From NCBI RefSeq assembly GCF_028736925.1, contig NZ_JAQZAT010000002.1:339822-403821 (forward strand): a stretch of DNA of 64,000 nucleotides. The letters are read 5' to 3'. Source of the DNA: Flavivirga sp. 57AJ16 (GTDB lineage: Bacteria; Bacteroidota; Bacteroidia; Flavobacteriales; Flavobacteriaceae). The notes under the pieces are model-generated. The model was not told the origin of the DNA and made no database searches. It was given only the letters and a program-made list of their open reading frames with translations. Shown here piece after piece: positions 38,313 through 48,448 of this stretch (the stretch's first letter is position 1; each line of letters opens with the position of its first letter). The translations under genes were made by a program, and so were the position numbers.

Positions 38313-38614
38313 TAACTAATCGACATTTCTTGTTGAAAGGATTTAATTTTTTTTTTACATGTTGTACTTTATCATTTTCATATCAAGACTAAGGGGGGCA
38401 TGCTTTTCTTGTACTTCGTTTATACTTCTTCACTTTTAATGCATAGAAGACTTTGATTCTATGAAAAATAGGGTTGTTTATTTCTAATTGAATAATCTGT
38501 AGGTTAATAATTTCTGAGTTTTAATTTAATCCGTTTTTTGGTAAGGCAGTAGTACTATTTATTGTCAAAATACTAAAAGTAACTTAAAGGTGTAACTTAT
38601 TTAATTTCAGTAGA

Positions 38615-38660
38615 TCAGGTAGGTACAGGATACATATATTATTTTATAAAAATACTTTTG
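38615..38660 (+). promoter_or_regulatory. Candidate operator site 2 plus -7 box for the second SusC operon
   Basis: Tandem half-sites TCAGGTAGGT-ACAGGATACA (38615-38634) are followed, 18 bases later, by TACTTTTG (38653-38660), a perfect match to the Bacteroidota -7 consensus TAnnTTTG. The half-sites occupy the place of the -33 box, which argues for an activator. SusC begins about 200 bases downstream. Confidence 0.65.
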
Positions 38661-38863
38661 AGAGTATGAAAATTTGCTAATAATGGAAGCTGTGAAAATA
38701 TATTTTTTACACTAATAAATTAACCGATTTAGTTCAAATTTATGCATACAAAGTTCAATTAAAGGCCATGAATTGAATATACAAAATTTAAAAACCAATC
38801 ATTAAACCCGAATTTCAATTTTCAATAGTATACCAAAAATTGAAATTTAAAAAAACTAACTAA

Positions 38864-41800
38864 ATGAGTATGAAAATTACCACACTGTACAGTTGTGGCA
38901 AATATCTTAAAATGAGTAATTTTTTTAGGATGTTTGTACTATACTGTGTCGTCATCTTTAATGCAAATGCAAACTATGGAGCGACGTCAAACACAAAATT
39001 TTTAAAAAATTCAAAAAACACAAATTCATTAAAAAAAATGAATGATGTTTTTAGTTCTCTAGTATTTAATACATCAATAATTAATTTTCAGGAAAATGAA
39101 ATTAAGGGAATAGTTTATGATGAATTTGGCGAACCGTTACCTGGTGCCACTATTGTAGTTCTAGGAACTAACGAGGGTTCTATAACTGATTTTGATGGAA
39201 GATTCACTGTTAAGTTGAAAACTGGGGACAAAATTAAAGTTTCTTATATAGGGTTAAAACCAATTACCATTGAATATAATGGACAAAAAGAATTTTTAAT
39301 TCACATGGAAGCTGATGTTAGCGAACTTGATGATATTACCGTTGTAGCCTATGCGAAACAAAAAAAGCAAAGTGTCATAGGTGCTATAACTACAATTAAA
39401 CCATCTAGTCTTAAAATTCCCTCAAGTAATTTTACAAATTCATTTGCAGGACGTATTCCTGGTATGGTTTCTTATCAAAGAAGTGGAGAGCCTGGACAGA
39501 ATACTTCAGAATTTTACATTCGAGGAATAACAACTTTTGGGTTTAAAAAAGATCCACTTATATTAATCGATAATAACGAGGTGACTACTCAAGAGCTGTC
39601 TCGTTTGCATCCCGATGATGTTGCGAGTTTTTCGATAATGAAAGATGCTACAGCAACAGCACTCTATGGTTCTAGAGGTGCAAATGGTGTAATTCTAATT
39701 ACAACAAAAGAAGGCGCTATTGGAAAAGCACGAATAAATATTAGAATGGAACAGGCTACTTCTAGTCCTGTAAAAATGGTTGAACTTGCAGACCCGATCA
39801 CTTATATGCAATTACATAATGAAGCAGTGAGAACAAGAGATCGTTTAGGAAGTACACCTTATTCTCCACAAAAAATAGCAAATACTATTGCAGGAGAAAA
39901 CCCTTATGTTTATCCATCTAATGATTGGTATGATATGCTTTTTAAGGACCAATCAAATAATAGGCAGGTAAATTTAAATATTAGTGGAGGAGGTAAAGTA
40001 GCCCAGTATTATGTATCAGGGAATTACTCTACTGATAACGGGATGCTAAAAGTAGATGGAAAAAACAATTTTAATAGTAATATTAAATTAGATCGTTATA
40101 TGATACGATCAAATATCAATATTGATGTTACTGAAACAACAAGAGCTACCATACGTTTAAGTGGGGCTTTTGATGAATATTCAGGACCTATTGATGGTGG
40201 GTCGGATTTGTTCCGTAAAGTAATGAGAACAAATCCTGTTTTGTTTCCTGCAACCTTTGCACCAGATTTAGCAAATGAAAAAACACAACATATTCTTTTT
40301 GGAAACGCTGGTACTGGGAATTTTTTAAACCCTTATGCCGATATGACCAAAGGTTATAGAGAATCTATAACTTCTCAAATTTCAGCACAGTTTGAATTAA
40401 AACAAGATTTAGGTTTTCTTCTCGAGGGGCTTTCAGTGCGAGGTATGTTCAATACAAACCGGTACTCAAATTATAATATAAGTCGTTTTTATAATCCTTT
40501 CTTTTACAAAGTTAGTATTTATGATAAAGAGAATGATTCATATATTTTAGATGAACTTAATGAAGATACAGGAACTGAATATTTGGGGTATGATGAAGGA
40601 GGAAAAGACATAAATTCTACCACTTATTTTGAAGGAGCCATAAACTGGAGCAGCACGTTTAATGAAAAACATGCAGTTAGCGGTTTATTGGTTGCTACTG
40701 CAAGAGAGCAGATATATGCTAATTCAGGAGATCTTCAACGATCATTACCGTATAGAAATTTAGGGTATGCTGGTCGTGCAACTTACGGTTATGACTCGAG
40801 GTACTTTTTTGAATTTAATTTTGGGTATAATGGCTCAGAACGTTTTTCAGCAAAAGAACGTTTTGGTTTTTTTCCATCAGTTGGTTATGGTTGGTTAGTA
40901 TCCAACGAAAAATTTTGGCAAGGAAAAATTAAAAATACCATTAGTAAGTTAAAACTTAGATATACTTATGGTCTTGTTGGTAATGATGCTATTGGTGATG
41001 CAAATGATAGGTTTTTCTACTTATCCAATGTAAATCTAAATAATGAAAATAATGGTTCTTCTTTTGGTACCTATGGAAATACTTATTATCGACCTGGAGT
41101 GTCTATTGATCGTTACCCAAATGATAAAATCACTTGGGAAACGTCTGAGAAATATAATTTAGGACTAGAAATAGGTTTATGGAAAGAACTGGATATTGAA
41201 GCAGATTTCTTTTCAGAGTATCGTAAAAATATACTTATGGATCGAGCTGCAATAACTACAACAATGGGGCTTCAGGCACCTATTAGATCTAATGTAGGGG
41301 AGGCTTCTAGTAAAGGAATGGAATTTTCCTTAAACTATAACCATTCTTTTAATAATGATTTGTGGGTCACAGCAATGGGTAATTTTACTTATGTTACTAG
41401 TAAGTTTGAAGTATATGAAGAGCCTGATTACCCTAATGAACCATGGAAATCCCGTATAGGTAATTCGCTAGCAGGAAATTATGGTTATGTAGCCGAGCGT
41501 TTATTTGTTGATGAAGAAGAAGTTAGAAATTCTCCAGTTCAATTTGGAGATTATATGGCCGGTGACATTAAGTATAAAGACATTAACAATGATGGAAAGA
41601 TTACAGAATTAGATATGGTCCCAATGGGCTACCCCCACAGCCCTGAAATTGTTTTTGGATTTGGGTTTTCAGGAGGCTGGAAAGGGTTTGATGTTTCTGG
41701 CTTTTTTCAAGGTGTAGCTCGTACATCGCTTTTTATTGATACATACGCAACTTCACCATTTATTGATCAACAAAATGCACTATTAAAAGTTTATGCAGAC

Positions 41801-42121
41801 AACCATTGGTCAGAGGATAAACGCGATGTATATGCACTATGGCCGCGTCTATCTGAAACGCGTATTGAAAATAATCTAAAACCTTCTAACTGGTTTATGA
41901 GAGACGCTTCTTTTATAAGGTTAAAATCTGCTGAGGTTGGTTACACTTTACCAGATAGAATATCTTCTAAAGCAAATATAACTAAATGTCGTTTTTACGT
42001 GGTAGGTAATAACCTAGTTACATTTAGTAAGTTTAAATTATGGGATCCAGAAATGGGGGGCAATGGATTAGCTTACCCTATTCAAAAAGTTATTTCTTTT
42101 GGTATGCAACTCTCATTTTAA
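38864..42121 (+). CDS. SusC-like TonB-dependent transporter (rhamnoside PUL)
   Basis: A 1085-residue outer-membrane transporter. The N-terminal region is long; an in-frame ATG at 38912 (MSNFFRMFVLYCVVIFNANA) gives a clean signal peptide and may be the true start. A carboxypeptidase-like regulatory domain (about 80-155, 'IKGIVYDEFGEPLPGATIVV') and plug (about 165-270, ending ALYGSRGANGVILITTKEG) precede the barrel, which ends VISFGMQLSF. There is no STN domain, so no sigma/anti-sigma signalling is expected. It is followed 12 bases later by SusD. Its operator-like upstream repeat links it to the GH78 and rhamnose genes. Confidence 0.95.
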   Translation: MSMKITTLYSCGKYLKMSNFFRMFVLYCVVIFNANANYGATSNTKFLKNSKNTNSLKKMNDVFSSLVFNTSIINFQENEIKGIVYDEFGEPLPGATIVVLGTNEGSITDFDGRFTVKLKTGDKIKVSYIGLKPITIEYNGQKEFLIHMEADVSELDDITVVAYAKQKKQSVIGAITTIKPSSLKIPSSNFTNSFAGRIPGMVSYQRSGEPGQNTSEFYIRGITTFGFKKDPLILIDNNEVTTQELSRLHPDDVASFSIMKDATATALYGSRGANGVILITTKEGAIGKARINIRMEQATSSPVKMVELADPITYMQLHNEAVRTRDRLGSTPYSPQKIANTIAGENPYVYPSNDWYDMLFKDQSNNRQVNLNISGGGKVAQYYVSGNYSTDNGMLKVDGKNNFNSNIKLDRYMIRSNINIDVTETTRATIRLSGAFDEYSGPIDGGSDLFRKVMRTNPVLFPATFAPDLANEKTQHILFGNAGTGNFLNPYADMTKGYRESITSQISAQFELKQDLGFLLEGLSVRGMFNTNRYSNYNISRFYNPFFYKVSIYDKENDSYILDELNEDTGTEYLGYDEGGKDINSTTYFEGAINWSSTFNEKHAVSGLLVATAREQIYANSGDLQRSLPYRNLGYAGRATYGYDSRYFFEFNFGYNGSERFSAKERFGFFPSVGYGWLVSNEKFWQGKIKNTISKLKLRYTYGLVGNDAIGDANDRFFYLSNVNLNNENNGSSFGTYGNTYYRPGVSIDRYPNDKITWETSEKYNLGLEIGLWKELDIEADFFSEYRKNILMDRAAITTTMGLQAPIRSNVGEASSKGMEFSLNYNHSFNNDLWVTAMGNFTYVTSKFEVYEEPDYPNEPWKSRIGNSLAGNYGYVAERLFVDEEEVRNSPVQFGDYMAGDIKYKDINNDGKITELDMVPMGYPHSPEIVFGFGFSGGWKGFDVSGFFQGVARTSLFIDTYATSPFIDQQNALLKVYADNHWSEDKRDVYALWPRLSETRIENNLKPSNWFMRDASFIRLKSAEVGYTLPDRISSKANITKCRFYVVGNNLVTFSKFKLWDPEMGGNGLAYPIQKVISFGMQLSF

Positions 42122-42133
42122 AAAAATATAATT

Positions 42134-44071
42134 ATGAAAAAAACAACTAAAATAATCTTATTACAACTAATTACATTGGTAAGTCTATGGTCTTGTAGTG
42201 ATTACTTGGATGTGATCCCAGATAATATTGCAACAATTGAGTATGCTTTTAGAAATAGAAATGAAGCCGAAAAATATTTGTTTTCATGTTATAGCTATCG
42301 CCCAGATGTAGGCTCAGTAGACCGGGATCCAGCAATGGCTTCCGATGAAACCTTTAAGCGTTATGGTATTAATGGTGCTGGTTTTGTATGGGCAAATACG
42401 CAAATAGCTAGAGGTTTTCAATCACTTACAAGTCCCATTTTAAATACATGGGATGGAGAGAATTCATCAAAATCTGCATGGAAAGGTATTAGGGAATGTA
42501 ATATCTTTTTAGAAAATGTAGATCAAGTACCCGATCTTCTTGATTTTGAGAAAAAAAGATGGATCGGTGAAGTAAAATTTTTAAAAGCTTATTATCATTA
42601 CTACCTTTTAAAAAGTTACGGACCTATACCAATAGTAGATAAAAATCTTCCCATTAATGCAACTACTGAAGAGGTACAGGTGTATCGAGAGCCTGTAGAT
42701 GAAGTTGTTAAATTTATTGTCGATCTTATGGCAGAAGCAGTTGAAGATTTGCCTGATGCGGCCGAAGTTATTGAAGGAACCGAAGCAGGTAGAATAGATA
42801 AACTAATAGCTTTAAGTACAAGAGCTAAAGTACTGGTTTTTGCAGCTAGTCCACTTTTTAATGGCAATGGCGATTATGCAAATATGATTGATAACAGAGG
42901 CGTACAGTTATTTTCTCAAACTTATGATGAAAATAAATGGGTGTTAGCTGCAGAAGCATGTAAAGAAGCAATTGACGAATGTCATGCCCAAGGCAAGTCT
43001 CTTTACAATCTTATTGACCCATTAGTGTTAACAGCAGACCCAATATTTCAATTACAAACGACATACCGAGAAGCTATAACAGCTCGTTGGAATCAAGAGT
43101 TAATTTGGGGTAATACCAAATACGACAACAATTTTCTAGCAAAGGCTTCTACAGTAAGACTTGTACGTTTGGAAAATCAGAATGATGTAACTAGTGAATA
43201 CGCACCAACCATAAAGTTTGCTGAAAAATATTATTCTTCAAATGGTGTGCCAATTGAGGAAGATATTGATTGGATAAATAACGCATGGTATAGCGACAGG
43301 TATAAAATAAGAGAAGAGCCAGCCCAAATAGAGGAAGAAAAATATGTTGAGTTAAATAGATACACAGCAAATCTGCACTTTAATCGTGAGCCTAGGTTTT
43401 ATGCTAGTATAGGCTTTGATAAAGGCGTCTATTATGGAAGTGGGTATTATCAATTTTCCGATAGTCAGCGCGATGTGAAATATTGCGATTTTTTAAAAGG
43501 TGGCGTATCTGGATTTCAAGGCGGTAGTGGTTACTCCATTACTGGCTATTCTGTGAAAAAATTGCATAGTTTTAAAAATGCCCAAACAAGAAACGCTGTA
43601 TCTACAGAATACTTTCCTTTCCCTATTTTGCGTTTAGCAGATCTTTATTTATTGTATGCAGAAGCATTAAACGAGGCGAATGGACCTGTTGATGAGGTTT
43701 TTACTTATTTAGACCTTATAAGAAGTAGAGTTGGTTTAGATGGCGTTAAAGAATCATGGCTTAATCATTCTACCAATCCCGATAAACCAAATACAAAAAA
43801 TGGTCTACGAGAGATCATACATCAAGAACGTGCCATAGAGTTAGCTTTTGAAGGAAAACGTTTTTGGGATATTAGGCGTTGGAAAAAAATTAGTGTTATG
43901 AACGACCAGCCGCAAGGATGGAACATACAAGGAGAGGTTAAAGAAGACTTCTACAAAGTAGTAACGTTGCCTCAAATTCCAATATTCTTTTCTACCAAAG
44001 ATTATTTTTGGCCCATTAAAGAATCAAACCTGAATGTAAACCCTAATTTAATTCAAAATTATGGTTGGTAG
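42134..44071 (+). CDS. SusD-like outer-membrane lipoprotein (rhamnoside PUL)
   Basis: A 645-residue SusD-family surface lipoprotein with lipobox LVSLWSCSD, partner of the preceding SusC. It contains the helical repeat region (KFLKAYYHYYLLKSYGPIPI) and the C-terminal family signature EIIHQERAIELAFEGKRFWD followed by IRRWK, ending NPNLIQNYGW. It is at the long end for the family, with a larger insert between about 300 and 430. Binding of rhamnose-containing oligosaccharides is inferred from the neighbours. Confidence 0.95.
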   Translation: MKKTTKIILLQLITLVSLWSCSDYLDVIPDNIATIEYAFRNRNEAEKYLFSCYSYRPDVGSVDRDPAMASDETFKRYGINGAGFVWANTQIARGFQSLTSPILNTWDGENSSKSAWKGIRECNIFLENVDQVPDLLDFEKKRWIGEVKFLKAYYHYYLLKSYGPIPIVDKNLPINATTEEVQVYREPVDEVVKFIVDLMAEAVEDLPDAAEVIEGTEAGRIDKLIALSTRAKVLVFAASPLFNGNGDYANMIDNRGVQLFSQTYDENKWVLAAEACKEAIDECHAQGKSLYNLIDPLVLTADPIFQLQTTYREAITARWNQELIWGNTKYDNNFLAKASTVRLVRLENQNDVTSEYAPTIKFAEKYYSSNGVPIEEDIDWINNAWYSDRYKIREEPAQIEEEKYVELNRYTANLHFNREPRFYASIGFDKGVYYGSGYYQFSDSQRDVKYCDFLKGGVSGFQGGSGYSITGYSVKKLHSFKNAQTRNAVSTEYFPFPILRLADLYLLYAEALNEANGPVDEVFTYLDLIRSRVGLDGVKESWLNHSTNPDKPNTKNGLREIIHQERAIELAFEGKRFWDIRRWKKISVMNDQPQGWNIQGEVKEDFYKVVTLPQIPIFFSTKDYFWPIKESNLNVNPNLIQNYGW

Positions 44072-44107
44072 TTATACTTTAACTTTTAATAAACTAAAAA
44101 ACATAAG

Positions 44108-45289
44108 ATGAAAAATAAATTATTTTTTTTGTTAACTATTCTTAGCCTGTTCATGTATTCTTGTGGAGAGGAAGAGTCTATAGGACAACAAGCATTAGAT
44201 AGTATACCTCCTGGACAAGTATCAAATGTTGAAATCATAAATACACCAGGCGGCGCTTTAATAACATATTCTACTCCTGTAGATGAAGACTTACTTTATA
44301 TTAAGGCAGTTTATTCACGTAGAGAAGGAGAAATTAGCGAATCTAAAGCATCTCAATATGCAGATACGTTGGTCATTGAAGGGTTTGGAAGTACCATAGA
44401 GCGCCAAGTACAATTAGTTTCGGTAGATCGAAGTAGAAACGAATCTGAACCAGTTAACGTCACCATTGCCCCTCTAGAACCTCCAGTTAATACTATTGCT
44501 GCTTCACTGGATATTATAGAAGACTTTGGAGGGATTACAAGTACTTGGTTTAATGAGGATAAAGCAGAAATATCGATTGTTCTTCAAGAAGTAGATACGT
44601 TACTTAATGAGTTTGTTCCTTTAGAAACTTATTATTCAAGTGCCCAAGAAGGGAAATTTTCTATTTATGGACTAGATACTATTCCTAGAAATATTCAAGC
44701 TTTTATTCAAGATCGCTGGGAGAATCGCTCACCAATAAAAGATTACACCATAACACCACTTTATGAAACTGAGTTTGAAAAAAGTAAATTCGCTTTAGTA
44801 AACCTACCAGGTGATGGGCCCCATCATAACGCTTGGGTTCCAAGTAATATATGGAATGGTACTGCAGAGCCTAATGGGTATTCATCTCAAGGAGGCCAAG
44901 GTATTTGGCCTCAGTCTATTACCATTGACCTAGGAGTGATTGGTAGGTTAAGTAGAATTAAAGTTTACCAACGTAAAGAAATAGATGCATATGTTTATGC
45001 TGAAGGAAACCTTAAAAGGTTTGAAGTTTGGGGCGCTGAAACTATTGATTTATCTGGCAATTGGGATAGTTGGACAAAGCTAGGGGATTTTGAATCTATA
45101 AAACCCTCAGGATTACCTTTTGGTCAATTCTCAGATGAAGACAAAGCAGTTGCATACAATGGTGAAGATTTTTCTTTTCTTTCATCAAATCCAAAAATAC
45201 GATATATCAGAATATTAGTTAAAGAAACTTGGGCAGGAGGAGATAATTTCCAAATCATGGAATTGGACATTTTTGGTGATAACCGCTAG
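44108..45289 (+). CDS. Surface lipoprotein with C-terminal discoidin-like domain (DUF4959/DUF5000 type)
   Basis: A 393-residue lipoprotein (signal ILSLFMYSCGEE). The N-terminal half has fibronectin-like strands (IPPGQVSNVEIINTPGGALI) and the C-terminal part (about 230-393) is an F5/8C-like galactose-binding fold (WPQSITIDLGVIGRLSRIKV, KIRYIRILVKETW). This architecture matches the family usually called DUF5000-containing lipoprotein, encoded directly after SusD in many PULs and thought to act as a surface glycan-binding protein. 36 bases after SusD, same operon. Function as SGBP is from family context, not shown by sequence alone. Confidence 0.85.
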   Translation: MKNKLFFLLTILSLFMYSCGEEESIGQQALDSIPPGQVSNVEIINTPGGALITYSTPVDEDLLYIKAVYSRREGEISESKASQYADTLVIEGFGSTIERQVQLVSVDRSRNESEPVNVTIAPLEPPVNTIAASLDIIEDFGGITSTWFNEDKAEISIVLQEVDTLLNEFVPLETYYSSAQEGKFSIYGLDTIPRNIQAFIQDRWENRSPIKDYTITPLYETEFEKSKFALVNLPGDGPHHNAWVPSNIWNGTAEPNGYSSQGGQGIWPQSITIDLGVIGRLSRIKVYQRKEIDAYVYAEGNLKRFEVWGAETIDLSGNWDSWTKLGDFESIKPSGLPFGQFSDEDKAVAYNGEDFSFLSSNPKIRYIRILVKETWAGGDNFQIMELDIFGDNR

Positions 45290-45320
45290 TGTTTTGAAAC
45301 CTTAACTTAAAAAGAATATT

Positions 45321-46499
45321 ATGAAAACACATTTATATAAAACGAACCTGCGTAAAAACAACTCTATGGTGGGTGCTCAAAATTATTTAAAAATAAATAT
45401 CCTTAAAATAACCTATATTGTTTGCTTTACGTTTCTTTTATTTGGAATGGGAGCATGTTCGGATATGAACGATCTTCATAAACCTTATTTAGATGAAGGA
45501 GAATATATTTATGCAGAAAAAGTAGATACCGTTATAACAGGTTCTGGACGTGAACGCATTCAATTGAGTATGCACTTAAGTTCAGAAAACATAGAAACTA
45601 TGCGTGTTTTTTGGAATAATAATTTAGATTCTATTGATATTGAAATTGGCAAGCAAAAAGGGGTTTTCAATAAAATAATAGAGAATTTAGATGAACAGCA
45701 GTATGTATTTAAATTTATCAGTATAGATAGAAATGGGAATAAATCCCTTCCTTATGAAGCAGAAGGAACAGTTTATGGAGATAATTTCCAAAGCCAGTTA
45801 TTTAATAGAAAAATAATAAGTGGTAAATTCACTAACACTAATGAATTAACCATTAATTGGACAGTAGCTAATGTAGATGTGCTTTTAAGCAGTTTAACAT
45901 ATATAGATATTAATGATGCTCTGGTTACAAAAGAAGTGTTACCAACAGAAGAAATATCGGTTTTACCAAATTATGCTAGTCATTTAATGTACAATACAGC
46001 ATTCCTTCCTAATGAAACTGCTATAGATACCTTTTATACAGAATCTGTTGCCTTCAACAAAATTTTATTAGTTAATAGTGAATGGACTATTGTAGATTTT
46101 TCTTCTGAAGAAGCAAATGGTGAAGGTCCTAATAATGGTTTTGCATCAGATGCTATTGATGGAAATCTTGATAGCTTTTGGCATTCTCAATGGCAAGGCG
46201 GATCGCCAAACTACCCGCACTACTTTACAATTGATTTGGGATCGGTAAAGACTATTACCAATTTTGAAATCTTTCGAAGACGTGGTAACGATGGTGGAGC
46301 TATTACTCACGAGTTTTGGGTGAGCAGCGATAATGTAACCTTTGCCAAAGCAGCAACACTTTATGCTAAATTAGAGTCAGACAATGGTTATATTGTTGAT
46401 GCCGATGATGATACTGTGGGGAGGTATGTGAAATATGTTGCGGTAGAAGGGCCAAATAATTATACTCATTTGGGAGAGATTAATATTTATGGTAACTAA
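45321..46499 (+). CDS. DUF4998-type lipoprotein with C-terminal discoidin-like domain
   Basis: A 392-residue lipoprotein; the signal lies after a longer N-terminal extension (FTFLLFGMGACSDMNDLHKP), and an ATG at 45366 is a possible shorter start. The N-terminal domain (YLDEGEYIYAEKVDTVITGS, NKIIENLDEQQYVFKFISID) matches the DUF4998 pattern and the C-terminal domain (about 245-390; AIDGNLDSFWHSQWQGGSP, HYFTIDLGSVKTITNFEIF) is a clear F5/8C/discoidin module. It follows the related lipoprotein by 31 bases. A second surface glycan-binding protein of the PUL is the likely role. Confidence 0.85.
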   Translation: MKTHLYKTNLRKNNSMVGAQNYLKINILKITYIVCFTFLLFGMGACSDMNDLHKPYLDEGEYIYAEKVDTVITGSGRERIQLSMHLSSENIETMRVFWNNNLDSIDIEIGKQKGVFNKIIENLDEQQYVFKFISIDRNGNKSLPYEAEGTVYGDNFQSQLFNRKIISGKFTNTNELTINWTVANVDVLLSSLTYIDINDALVTKEVLPTEEISVLPNYASHLMYNTAFLPNETAIDTFYTESVAFNKILLVNSEWTIVDFSSEEANGEGPNNGFASDAIDGNLDSFWHSQWQGGSPNYPHYFTIDLGSVKTITNFEIFRRRGNDGGAITHEFWVSSDNVTFAKAATLYAKLESDNGYIVDADDDTVGRYVKYVAVEGPNNYTHLGEINIYGN

Positions 46500-46581
46500 A
46501 ATTTATAATGATAATTAATTTTTAATTATACTAGATTTTTTTGATTTTAAAAATTTGGTAAAAACTTTGAAAAAATAAAAT

Positions 46582-48300
46582 ATGAATAAAAGAAGTCATG
46601 TATTATACATAGAAAAATCGATATGGATTTTTTTAGTTAGTGTCTGTATGTTTTTAGGTTATTCTTGTAAGAATAAAAATGTTGAAACATTAAAAAGCGA
46701 AGTAAATAGCAAACCAAAAATTGTAAATATTGTAAATTTTATTCGATTGCTAGAGCCTAGGGATGTTAATATTACAGAAGATGTTCTTTATCAGACCGTC
46801 GTTAATCAGGTTTCTATGATGAAAAAATACAATCTAGGGGGGACTTTCTTATTACAGTATGATGCGTTAATGGATTCACGCTACCAAGAATTACTAAAAG
46901 AATTGCCAAGAGATGCTTTTGAAGTAGGAGCCTGGTGGGAAATTCCACAACCAATGGCAGAAAAAGCAGGTCTAAATTGGAGAGGGCGATTTCCTTGGGA
47001 TTGGCATGCTGATGTAGGTTTTTCAACTGGTTACACCCCAGAAGAAAGGGAAAAGCTTGCCGATGTATATATGAATGATTTTAAAGAGATTTTTGGGTAT
47101 TACCCTAAATCAGTAGCTTCATGGTTTATAGATGCACATACTTTAAATTATCTGTATAAAAAATATCATATAGTTGCCTCTGCAAATTGTAAAGATCAAT
47201 ATGGTACAGATGGTTACACAATGTGGGGAGGGTATTGGAACCAGGCTTATTACCCAAGTAAGATAAATTCTTATATGCCTGCTCAAAATAAGGAAAATCA
47301 AATTCCTGTGCCTATTTTTAGAATGTTGGGCAGTGACCCTTTGCGTCAGTATGATACTGGGTTAGGTCATACCATACAAGGCGTTATTACATTAGAGCCT
47401 GTATATCCTGATGCAGGTGGCGATGCAAATTGGGTAAAATGGTATTTAGATCAATTTATAGAAGGAGAGTCCATGGAGTATGCTTATACTCAGGCAGGAC
47501 AAGAAAACTCATTTACTTGGAATGGTATGAAAAAAGGTTTTGAGATTCAGTTGCCGTTAATTTCAAAATTAAGAGATGAAAATAAAGTAAAAGTAGAAAC
47601 GTTAGAAGAATCGGGTAGATGGTTTAAAAATAATTATGATGTCACACCAGCAACGTCCGTTACAGTAAATAATAGTAATGGTGCTTTATTGAATGATAAT
47701 CGTAAAACAGTTTGGTTTAATAGCCGTTTTTATAGAGCAAATTTGTTATGGGATAAGGATGGAACATTAAAATTTAGAGATATCCATTTATTTGATGAGC
47801 GTTTAAAATCTTCTTATTTTGATAAAAAATTAGAATCCAACCAAGCATTATTTTTTACTTTGCCATTAGTAGATGGCTATCTTTGGAGTACACCAGAAGA
47901 AATAGCCGGACTAAGATTTAAAGGACTGATAAATGGAAAAGAAACCTTTCTAGAAGGAGGAAGCCCTACTATTACAAATCCAACAAAAGGAAAATTAGCT
48001 ATATCATGGCCACTAACAAATACAGAAGGATCTATATTAATGGAATTTGATGAAAGAAAAGTAACTATAACTCATGATGGATCTAATGAAATAAATTGGT
48101 TTTTAGATTTAACAGCAAGTAAAAGCTTAGAGGAATTACCTTTTATAAGCATAAAGACAAATATCATTAATAGTAAATTTGAAAATATAAATTATTCAAT
48201 TGAGGCAGAAAAGGGCGGTTTTTCAACCCCAAATAATACAATTTTTAGAATTTCACCAAAAGAGAACACTATAGTATTAAATTTATCTTCTAGAGACTAG
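46582..48300 (+). CDS. Unrecognised lipoprotein, possible NodB/GH-like barrel enzyme
   Basis: A 572-residue lipoprotein (VCMFLGYSCKNK), last gene of the SusCD operon. I do not recognise the family. Residues about 40-350 alternate predicted strands and helices with many aromatic and acidic residues: GGTFLLQYDALMDSRYQE, EVGAWWEIPQPM, RFPWDWHADVGFSTGY, ASWFIDAHTLNYLY, YGTDGYTMWGGYWNQAYYPS, FRMLGSDPLRQYDTGLGHT. This resembles the (beta/alpha) barrel of polysaccharide deacetylase, GH57 or GH38-like enzymes, with E/D pairs that could be catalytic. Residues about 360-572 look like beta-sandwich. Its place in a rhamnoside PUL makes an undescribed glycosidase or lyase plausible, but this is inference only. 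Confidence 0.75.
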   Translation: MNKRSHVLYIEKSIWIFLVSVCMFLGYSCKNKNVETLKSEVNSKPKIVNIVNFIRLLEPRDVNITEDVLYQTVVNQVSMMKKYNLGGTFLLQYDALMDSRYQELLKELPRDAFEVGAWWEIPQPMAEKAGLNWRGRFPWDWHADVGFSTGYTPEEREKLADVYMNDFKEIFGYYPKSVASWFIDAHTLNYLYKKYHIVASANCKDQYGTDGYTMWGGYWNQAYYPSKINSYMPAQNKENQIPVPIFRMLGSDPLRQYDTGLGHTIQGVITLEPVYPDAGGDANWVKWYLDQFIEGESMEYAYTQAGQENSFTWNGMKKGFEIQLPLISKLRDENKVKVETLEESGRWFKNNYDVTPATSVTVNNSNGALLNDNRKTVWFNSRFYRANLLWDKDGTLKFRDIHLFDERLKSSYFDKKLESNQALFFTLPLVDGYLWSTPEEIAGLRFKGLINGKETFLEGGSPTITNPTKGKLAISWPLTNTEGSILMEFDERKVTITHDGSNEINWFLDLTASKSLEELPFISIKTNIINSKFENINYSIEAEKGGFSTPNNTIFRISPKENTIVLNLSSRD

Positions 48301-48448
48301 AGGGGCCTTTTTACTTGTTTTATTTAAAAATGTTTTTCGAATTTAAAGGTTTCAGCCTCATTCGGAAAACATTTTTTATTTAATTCTAAATAATTTCCCG
48401 AAGGCTCTGCCTCTGGCCTAAGAGCCGGCAAAGGCAGGGTGTCCAAAT

